Assembly: GCA_023384315.1 (NCBI GenBank)
Contig: JAHDWY010000371.1
Coordinates: 1-5,335, forward strand
DNA: 5,335 bases
From: Candidatus Hydrogenedentota bacterium
GTDB lineage: Bacteria > Hydrogenedentota > Hydrogenedentia > Hydrogenedentales > SLHB01
Reading direction: 5' to 3'
The translations under genes and the position numbers were made by a program. Below the pieces are notes generated by a model. It was not told where the DNA came from, did no database searches, and saw only the letters and a program-made list of their open reading frames with translations. Of the stretch, positions 1 to 5,335 are shown in pieces (the first letter of the stretch is position 1; each line of letters opens with the position of its first letter).

Positions 1-1104
1 GGACAGGCACTATCCGTTCCAACTCCCCGTACAACGTCTTCGCTTCAATGGTACGACCCGTTCGGCGGAGCCATCGAAGGGAAAGGTTGGATTGAGACAG
101 CAAAGCCAACGGATCGTCTTCCCGCGCGGGCCGAAACCACGGTGAGAACACCCGTATGGGAATTGTCGCGTTGCAGCAGCGGTATGTTCGTTCGCTTCGA
201 TTCGGACGCCCGCGAGATCACGGCAAGATGGACCCTGGACCAGCCCATGCGAAGCATCGAACACATGCCCGCCACCGGCATTGCCGGGCTCGACTTGTAC
301 GCTCGCGATAATGGAACCTGGCGCTGGGTTGGACTCGCACGCCCCAAGAACGAACTCCAAAACGAGGAGCGAATCCTCGTCGGAATTCCGTCGGGGATGC
401 ATGAATATCTCATGTACCTGCCGCTTTACAGCGGCGTGGAATCGATCCAAATCGGCGTGAACGAAGACGCCTCCATCACGCCGGGCGCGGCGTCGAACGG
501 ATTCGGCACCGGCAAACCGCTGGTCTTCTACGGTACCTCCATTACTCAAGGGGCAAGCGCCTCCCGGCCGGGAATGGCTTACCCGGCAATCCTGGGACGC
601 CGGTTAAACCGAACCGCTATCAATCTCGGTTTTGCGAGCAACGGCACGATGGATCTGGAGCTGGCCGAACTGATGGGCGAGGTCGACGCGGCGGCCTACG
701 TGATAGACTGCGTTCCCAACATGACTGTGGAAATGGTCAGGACTCGAAGTGTCCCGTTCGTAGCGCTCCTGCGTGAACGGCGGCCGGAGGTCCCGATCGT
801 GATCGTCGAATGCATCGACCAGCAAAATGCCTGGTTCCTTCCTGGAATCGACGAGGGAATCGTCTTACGGAACGAGGCGTTGCGGTCAGCATTCGAGACG
901 ATGGAGGACCGTGGCTTCAATCGACTTGTCTACGTGGAGGGATCCCGGCTCCTGGGAAACGCCACCGATACCGCCGTCGACGGAATTCACCCAAGCGACC
1001 TCGGCAATACTCACATTGCCGACGCCCTGGAACCGATTTTGGTTCACGCGCTGACTGAATTGAAAGCGAATGATTCCAATGTCGAAGAGGAGTTCGCGCC
1101 ATGA
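1..1104 (+). CDS. SGNH/GDSL-family hydrolase with N-terminal GxDLY-type domain, probable carbohydrate esterase (5' end outside window)
   Basis: A serine esterase of the SGNH/GDSL superfamily, likely to de-acylate a polysaccharide or oligosaccharide. The frame is open from base 1 and no ATG, GTG or TTG occurs before the GTG at 142. The 47 upstream codons encode conserved-looking sequence (WYDPFGG, EGKGW, DRLPARAE), so GTG 142 is internal and the gene is 5'-partial. Counting from the first visible codon, residues about 17-160 form the N-terminal beta-domain with the GLDLY signature at 96-100. The hydrolase domain follows, with block I YGTSITQG (nucleophile Ser180), oxyanion candidates Gly210 (GFASNG) and Asn240 (CVPNM), and block V DGIH (Asp327, His330). 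All catalytic elements are present, so the enzyme is probably active. The stop overlaps the next start by 4 bases, implying co-translation. The family is confident; the substrate is unknown, acetylated glycan being the usual guess. Export cannot be judged because the N-terminus is missing. Confidence 0.9.
   Translation, partial: GQALSVPTPRTTSSLQWYDPFGGAIEGKGWIETAKPTDRLPARAETTVRTPVWELSRCSSGMFVRFDSDAREITARWTLDQPMRSIEHMPATGIAGLDLYARDNGTWRWVGLARPKNELQNEERILVGIPSGMHEYLMYLPLYSGVESIQIGVNEDASITPGAASNGFGTGKPLVFYGTSITQGASASRPGMAYPAILGRRLNRTAINLGFASNGTMDLELAELMGEVDAAAYVIDCVPNMTVEMVRTRSVPFVALLRERRPEVPIVIVECIDQQNAWFLPGIDEGIVLRNEALRSAFETMEDRGFNRLVYVEGSRLLGNATDTAVDGIHPSDLGNTHIADALEPILVHALTELKANDSNVEEEFAP
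1088..1092 (+). promoter_or_regulatory. Ribosome binding site for the 854-residue protein
   Basis: AGGAG lies 8 bases before the ATG at 1101, inside the last codons of the esterase gene. It supports that start and the coupled ATGA arrangement of the two genes. Confidence 0.7.
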
Positions 1105-3665
1105 CGATCCTGACATCGCTCGCGTTGTGTTGCATCGCCCTGACAGGTTCCCATCAAGACCGATACTATGCCCACGACACCGTCCTGGACTCCCATGGCG
1201 TCATCGCGCCGTGGTATACCGGTCTAAACGGTCAGTTCGATTTCCGGGTCCGTGTTGCCGCCGAGACCTTAAAGCGTTACCCCTGGGCCGTGCCGCCCAA
1301 ATCTTGTGTTGCCGCGCCGGAGTATGTGTTTAATGGAACCTGGCGCATCAGCCCCGAAGGCGACATCAGCGTTCCCGACCTTCGCGACTGGGACAACGGC
1401 GATCTGGGCCAGCGCGCGGCGTACATCTTGGGTGGGTTCGTGGACTACTATCGGTATTCCGGCGATCCCGCGGCAATCGCACACATCACGTGCCAAGCCG
1501 ACTTCCTGCTCGACCATTGCCAGACGGGACCTGACCACCCCTGGCCGCGATTTCTCATCAGTGTGCCCACAAAAGGCACACCGTATGGTGAGGCCGACCC
1601 CCACGGAATGATGCAACTCGATATTGCGGCGGAGGTCGGGATCGCCTTGTTGCAGGCTTACCAGCTGACCGGGGAATCCCGCTGGTTCGACGCGTGCAAG
1701 AACTGGGGCGACCAGTTGGCATCGCATCGCGATTCCGTTCCGGGGATGTCACCTTGGAACCGCTATGCCAATCCCGAAGATGTCCAATGGGACGATCGGA
1801 TGACCGGCGGCGTCGCGTTCCTCCTCACCTTTTTCGATGAACTCATCGAACTTGGTTACACCGGAAACGATAACGCGATTGTGAAGGCCCGGGACGCGGG
1901 CCGAACGTATCTCCGTGAAGTTCTTTTGCCGAAGTGGACCGTCGATGACACCTGGGGCCGGAACTATTGGGACTGGCCCGATCCCGTGCAGGCTGAGAAC
2001 GTCACGGAATTCGCCGCCCGGTACATTATGGATAACCCGGATGTCTTCCCGAATTGGAAGACCGATGTCCGAAACATTCTAACCCTGTTTCTGAATCGGA
2101 CCGGCGTGTCTCCCGCCAGCAATGGCGACACGTATAGCGGCGCGTGGGCCTTTCCGGAATCATCCGGCTGCTGCCGCCGGTCCCTGTGGTACGGGCCAAT
2201 GGAGATTGCCACCGTCCTTGCCGAGTTTGGCGTCCGTGCGGACGCGCCATGGGCCGTCGAAATGGCACGCCGCATGCAGATCCTCGCCACGTACGATGTC
2301 CACGAAACCGGAGTTGTCGAGGACAACATCGACGGCGGCGCAATCGTGGCTGGAAGCTGGTTCAAGATTACCCATCCCATGCCGCTAAAACACGTCCTCG
2401 GAACCATGGCCTGGCTGCCGGATGTGGAGGGCGCCAATCGGGAGAATCACATTCTTCGGAGTTCGAGGGTGGTAAACGACGTGTCGTACGGTGGGGGCCG
2501 TATCGCGTATTCGACCTTTGACGCCCCTGCCCATTCGATCGACCTGCTCCGCCTTTCATACCGGCCCAACAGAATCGCGGCGGGCGACACGGTGTTGTTC
2601 GAGCGGACCGACCTCGACGCCAACGGCTACACCATTCAGGAGCTATCGAACGGCGACTGCCTTGTCTCGGTTCGGCATGACGGCGCGACGCACGTCTTCG
2701 TGGAAGGTCCGGATCCGCAACATGCCATCGGCGCCGATACTTTTGAGCGTTCTGGCTTGTGGAAAGGAGCGAACGGCGCGACCATCTTCGCGGACACCGC
2801 GGATGCCTCCGCCGAGTTATCATTCTCCGGAAACCAGGTCCGCGTCATCGGCGGAGTCGGCCCGGATGGCGGATTGGCCAAGGTGTACGTTGATGGCGTC
2901 GAACAACGTGCACCAATCGATTGCTGGAATCCGCGCCCGCGCTCGGGCCAAGTTCTGTACTACACCAACGGGCTTACCAACGGCGAGCACCGGCTGAAAG
3001 TCATCGTTCAAGGAGTGAAGAATCCGGTTTCCGAAGGTACCCATGTTTGGATCGAAGGAGTCCAGTGGTCCGCCGAGGAAGGGTCGTCCGGATTTGGCGA
3101 AGGTGGGGGTTCTACGGAAACTCAGCGGATGATTTTCGGCTACGCCGGTGGCGAGGATTACGTCGACACGGACGGCCATGCGTGGCGGCCGGCCACCGAA
3201 TGGGTCACCCCCCTGGGGCATCTGGCCGATGTGGTCGCGCAAGCGTGGAATTCAAACCCGCAGCGACTGGTCATCGAGGGGACCTCCGATCCCGAGATTT
3301 ACCGCTACGGTGCCCGCGCACCGGAGTTCTGGACCAATCTTACCGTTGGTCCCGGTACGTATTACGTTCGCCTCAAGTTTGCCGATACCTTTCAACTCAT
3401 CCCTAAGGATCGTGCGCTTACCATCCTGATCAATGGAGACGAGGTGGTCACGGACATGGACATCGGCGCTACCGCGGGCGGGCAGAACCGGGCCGTCGAC
3501 CTCGTATTCAACGATATCCAACCGCGCAACGGAATCATTGAAGTACGCTTCGTCAATCGCCGCGGCGGAGAAGCCATCGTGCAAGCGCTCGAGATCGGGT
3601 CCGGCCATGGTGGAGACGGCGCAGTGCCGGTCGCGGCCGCGCCACCCAAAGAACCCGCGAAGTGA
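1101..3665 (+). CDS. Exported multidomain carbohydrate-active protein: (alpha/alpha)-barrel-like catalytic region, beta-sandwich and malectin-like domains
   Basis: 854 residues. The N-terminus (MTILTSLALCCIALTG) is hydrophobic and signal-like but lacks the usual basic residues; position -1 before the first Cys is Leu, so it is not a good lipobox. Residues about 20-450 have repeated amphipathic helices and aromatic/acidic motifs typical of six-hairpin glycosidases: DWDNGDLGQRAAY (from 96), DPHGMMQLD (166-174), DVQWDDRMTGG (227-237), DDTWGRNYWDWPDP (282-295) and ESSGCCRRSLWYG (from 353). Residues about 450-545 are beta-rich. Residues about 545-657 form a galactose-binding-like sandwich (FSGNQVRVIG, GPDGG, VYVDG). 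After a Gly/Ser linker, about 676-832 is a malectin-like sugar-binding domain (FGYAGGEDYVD, YYVRLKFAD, ILINGDEVV). The tail is Ala/Pro-rich. The role is probably glycan hydrolysis, lysis or epimerisation outside the cytoplasm, together with the overlapping esterase. I cannot assign a CAZy family or the catalytic residues. Domain calls are from pattern recognition only. Confidence 0.85.
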   Translation: MTILTSLALCCIALTGSHQDRYYAHDTVLDSHGVIAPWYTGLNGQFDFRVRVAAETLKRYPWAVPPKSCVAAPEYVFNGTWRISPEGDISVPDLRDWDNGDLGQRAAYILGGFVDYYRYSGDPAAIAHITCQADFLLDHCQTGPDHPWPRFLISVPTKGTPYGEADPHGMMQLDIAAEVGIALLQAYQLTGESRWFDACKNWGDQLASHRDSVPGMSPWNRYANPEDVQWDDRMTGGVAFLLTFFDELIELGYTGNDNAIVKARDAGRTYLREVLLPKWTVDDTWGRNYWDWPDPVQAENVTEFAARYIMDNPDVFPNWKTDVRNILTLFLNRTGVSPASNGDTYSGAWAFPESSGCCRRSLWYGPMEIATVLAEFGVRADAPWAVEMARRMQILATYDVHETGVVEDNIDGGAIVAGSWFKITHPMPLKHVLGTMAWLPDVEGANRENHILRSSRVVNDVSYGGGRIAYSTFDAPAHSIDLLRLSYRPNRIAAGDTVLFERTDLDANGYTIQELSNGDCLVSVRHDGATHVFVEGPDPQHAIGADTFERSGLWKGANGATIFADTADASAELSFSGNQVRVIGGVGPDGGLAKVYVDGVEQRAPIDCWNPRPRSGQVLYYTNGLTNGEHRLKVIVQGVKNPVSEGTHVWIEGVQWSAEEGSSGFGEGGGSTETQRMIFGYAGGEDYVDTDGHAWRPATEWVTPLGHLADVVAQAWNSNPQRLVIEGTSDPEIYRYGARAPEFWTNLTVGPGTYYVRLKFADTFQLIPKDRALTILINGDEVVTDMDIGATAGGQNRAVDLVFNDIQPRNGIIEVRFVNRRGGEAIVQALEIGSGHGGDGAVPVAAAPPKEPAK

Positions 3666-3784
3666 CGACCGTTCGCAATACCGGTAATCAGGTTGCGGAC
3701 AGAATTGGTACAGAAGCTTAAGCGCCGGCCCTTCGTAGTGATCGATTTGAAGTCTGGTAGTGCCTTGCGATCCAATCAGACATC

Positions 3785-3788
3785 GGAG
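3785..3788 (+). promoter_or_regulatory. Ribosome binding site deciding the start of the beta-propeller gene
   Basis: GGAG lies 9 bases before the ATG at 3798. This, with the signal peptide that begins exactly at that ATG, favours 3798 over the in-frame TTG at 3693, whose extra 35 residues are charged and would bury the signal peptide. Confidence 0.65.
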
Positions 3789-3797
3789 ACCGAAACC

Positions 3798-4961
3798 ATG
3801 AATTGCTTATCACACACGTTACGATTGTTCCTCGGGCTTATTCCGCTGGTCACAGGATCCGCCCCAGCACAAGAAGGTACGTCGACACCAACCGCCGTTC
3901 GCGGCGAGATGGTCATGGCCCGTGCGGACCACGCCTGGATGTCGCAACAGATCAACGAACCCTGCATCCTGCCCAATCCCAAAGTGCCGGGAAGGCTGAT
4001 CATGTTTTACTCCGCGGTGTCGGCGTCGGACCGCGTCGTCGCGGCGGTGGGCAAGGCGTGGGCGGATGCAGACGATCCTCTCATCTGGCACCAGGACGAG
4101 GCCAATCCCATATTCGGCCCCGGCAAAACCGGTTGGGATTCGAGTACGATCCGCATCGACACGGTCCTCTACATTCCGGAGGAGGACGCTTACTACATCT
4201 ACTACTCGGGCACCGCGGGGACTGTGCAGGACCACATTGGTCTGGCCATCTGTCCGACCGGAGCCGACGGCTACACCGATGTGACGCCCGGGAACATCGT
4301 GCGCTACGGCGACGCGCCCGTGCTGGCTCCGGAACCCGCCGCGCCGTACCACGAAGACATGGCGTCCCAGTCCGCCGTCCTCCGCGAATGGAACACGGAA
4401 GCGAACCGCTGGGACTGGTACATGTACTACTCCTACCGCGGCAAGGACGGCGTCCTTCCCGGCATCCGCCTCGCCACGTCGCAGGACGGCAAGAGCTGGA
4501 CTCGCCACTTCAACGAGAACGACCCCCGCGGGATGGGCCAGATCTTCGAATCCGTGCCGAACGCGTATTACGAGTGGCATCAGATCTTCAAAGTCGACAA
4601 CACCTATGTCCTCTGCATCGAGGTCGGTGTCGAACACGGCGTTCGTTGGCGCCCGGCCTTGGCCGTCACCACCGACCCAATGACTGGCTGGACTCCGCTC
4701 GATGTGGACACCGTGCTGCAAACGAAGTGGGAGGGTCTCTACCGCGACGACACCATGTTCCACGTCGCCACGCCCGCCTTCTACGAGATCGGTGGCCAGT
4801 GGTACCTCTTCATCCAGGCCTGCGGCCGCCCCGCCAACGACAACTACATCGACGGCGGCTGGGAAATGTGGGGCGTCGAGTGCAACCGCAAGATCCCGAC
4901 CATACCGGGCTGCGCGGATTTGTATATCCCCGGGCTGCCTTCACCGGCCACCGGCAAATAA
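3798..4961 (+). CDS. Exported five-bladed beta-propeller protein, probable glycoside hydrolase (GH43/GH32-like fold)
   Basis: 388 residues from ATG 3798. The first 24 residues are a type I signal peptide: Arg9, a hydrophobic core (LFLGLIPLV) and an APA cleavage site before Gln25, so the protein is exported. The mature part repeats the blade pattern of beta-propeller glycosidases, alternating aromatic strands and acidic loops: INEPCILPNP (52-61) then LIMFYSA, GWDSSTIRID (from 112) then YYIYYSGT, HEDMASQSAV (from 185) then WYMYYSYRG and IRLATSQDGKSW, FESVPNAYYEWHQ (from 250), and YRDDTMFHVATPAFYEIGGQWYLFIQA (broken by loops, from 315). Asp114, Asp187, Glu251 and Asp317/318 are candidate catalytic or binding acids, but this is inference. 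The size fits a single-domain propeller hydrolase. The gene sits 132 bases after the barrel gene on the same strand, so it may be in the same transcript or have its own promoter; I found no convincing -35/-10 pair. The second half has noticeably more G/C third positions than the two genes before it. The exact family and sugar are unknown. Confidence 0.82.
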   Translation: MNCLSHTLRLFLGLIPLVTGSAPAQEGTSTPTAVRGEMVMARADHAWMSQQINEPCILPNPKVPGRLIMFYSAVSASDRVVAAVGKAWADADDPLIWHQDEANPIFGPGKTGWDSSTIRIDTVLYIPEEDAYYIYYSGTAGTVQDHIGLAICPTGADGYTDVTPGNIVRYGDAPVLAPEPAAPYHEDMASQSAVLREWNTEANRWDWYMYYSYRGKDGVLPGIRLATSQDGKSWTRHFNENDPRGMGQIFESVPNAYYEWHQIFKVDNTYVLCIEVGVEHGVRWRPALAVTTDPMTGWTPLDVDTVLQTKWEGLYRDDTMFHVATPAFYEIGGQWYLFIQACGRPANDNYIDGGWEMWGVECNRKIPTIPGCADLYIPGLPSPATGK

Positions 4962-5016
4962 CGCGCCCGGCGCAGGGGACCAGAATGCTTGCCGCCACTC
5001 GTTGAGCAAAACAAAC

Positions 5017-5051
5017 GCGAGGCGGAACACTTTCGAAATGTTCCGCCTCGC
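5017..5051. terminator. Perfect inverted repeat between convergent genes, probable terminator (best for the minus strand)
   Basis: Arms 5017-5029 and 5039-5051 (GCGAGGCGGAACA and its exact reverse complement) enclose a 9-base loop whose TTTCGAAA core can pair further. Read on the minus strand the stem is followed by a T-rich run (GTTTGTTTTG, 5016 down to 5007) and lies 28 bases beyond the stop of the Ig-like gene, a good intrinsic terminator layout. On the plus strand it lies 55 bases after the propeller gene stop but is followed by AAGTTCCAATTCT, a poor T-tract, so termination in that direction is less certain. Confidence 0.8.
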
Positions 5052-5079
5052 AAGTTCCAATTCTAGCTGTTGTGCCGCT

Positions 5080-5335
5080 CTACTGGTGCATGGTCCGGCG
5101 CAGGGCGATGACGCCCGCACCCAGGCATAGCGTCCCCAGCAAGACTAATCCGACGAGGCCCGAAGCCGGAACCGCGCCAACGTCGACCACGTCCAATACG
5201 GCGGCATTCGAGGTTACCGACGCCGGCGTCGGAGTAGCCGAATCGGTAACGACGCACGTGTACGATCCCGCATCGCTTAATTGAGCGTTGGTAATCGTAT
5301 ATGAGGCCGAATCCGTGCCTACGTCGGTCACTCCC
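5080..5335 (-). CDS. C-terminal end of an Ig-like-domain surface protein with a VPASG / transmembrane / Arg-Arg sorting-type tail (5' end outside window)
   Basis: The frame is open to the right edge on the minus strand and the gene enters from outside; the GTG at 5331 is inside a domain, not a start. Counting from that GTG, residues 1-49 are the last strands of an immunoglobulin-like domain, with the classic F-strand motif SDAGSYTCVVTD (19-30, Cys26) and a closing strand AAVLDVVDV. The partner Cys must lie upstream. Then comes VPASG (54-58), one hydrophobic membrane-spanning stretch (about 59-77) and RR (78-79) before the end. This tripartite tail resembles PEP-CTERM, VPDSG-CTERM and IPTL-CTERM signals handled by exosortase-type systems; that likeness is by eye. 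The protein is probably a large extracellular or surface-anchored protein with tandem Ig-like repeats. It converges on the propeller gene and shares its intergenic hairpin. Its catalytic or adhesive role cannot be told from this fragment. Confidence 0.8.
   Translation of the reverse strand, partial: GVTDVGTDSASYTITNAQLSDAGSYTCVVTDSATPTPASVTSNAAVLDVVDVGAVPASGLVGLVLLGTLCLGAGVIALRRTMHQ

Noticed and set aside
10..549. A 179-codon minus-strand open frame opposite the esterase
   Set aside because: It has no domain signature, and the plus-strand frame here is clearly the conserved GxDLY region.
1107..1134. Lipoprotein signal in the barrel protein (LALCC)
   Set aside because: Leu precedes the Cys where Gly, Ala or Ser is expected, and there is no basic n-region, so lipidation is not supported.
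3666..3797. A possible promoter between the barrel and propeller genes
   Set aside because: Fragments such as TTGCGG and TTGAAG occur but none is followed at 16-18 bases by a believable -10 box, so no promoter is called.
3819..4763. A 314-codon open frame on the minus strand
   Set aside because: It is antisense to the propeller gene, rich in Val, Asp and Arg, shows no recognisable motif and is explained by GC3 bias.
3803..5005. A 400-codon open frame on the plus strand overlapping the propeller gene
   Set aside because: Its translation is Arg/His-rich low-complexity sequence typical of a shifted frame in high-GC3 coding DNA, and the overlapping frame has a signal peptide and clear blade motifs.
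4967..5105. Direct repeat CCGGCGCAGGG at 4967-4977 and 5095-5105 flanking the terminator
   Set aside because: Only 11 bases in GC-rich sequence, one copy lying within coding sequence, with no sign of a mobile element between them; probably chance.

Overview
The window is a stretch of bacterial genome, fairly GC-rich, devoted to secreted carbohydrate-active proteins. No rRNA, tRNA, CRISPR array, insertion sequence or other mobile element is visible. Four real genes are supported: three on the plus strand and one on the minus strand that enters from the right edge. The protein style (exported multidomain enzymes with beta-sandwich and malectin-like domains, and an Ig-like surface protein ending in a VPASG / transmembrane / Arg-Arg tail) suggests an environmental heterotroph of the Planctomycetota, Hydrogenedentota or Verrucomicrobiota sort. 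This placement is inference from protein style; no marker gene is present.

Region by region: (1) 1-1104 holds the 3' portion of an SGNH/GDSL-type esterase with an N-terminal GxDLY-type domain. Its reading frame is open to base 1, so the gene starts outside the window. (2) 1101-3665 overlaps it by ATGA and encodes a large exported protein: an (alpha/alpha)-barrel-like catalytic region, a short beta-rich region, a galactose-binding-like beta-sandwich and a C-terminal malectin-like domain. (3) After a 132-base gap with no gene and no promoter I can defend, 3798-4961 encodes an exported five-bladed beta-propeller protein of the glycoside hydrolase type. (4) 4962-5079 is the convergent intergenic region, dominated by a perfect 13-bp inverted repeat that is probably a terminator. 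(5) 5080-5335, minus strand, is the 3' end of an Ig-like-repeat surface protein with a sorting-signal-like C-terminus.

The three plus-strand genes look like a small glycan-degradation locus. The esterase would strip acyl groups from a decorated polysaccharide, the barrel protein would bind and cleave (or otherwise process) the backbone or a side chain, and the propeller protein would remove a further sugar. Exact substrates cannot be read from the sequence. The most interesting item is the 854-residue protein: its catalytic region has clear barrel character but no family signature I can name with confidence, and it carries a Cys-Cys motif that may or may not relate to the zinc-thiolate motif of GH127 enzymes.
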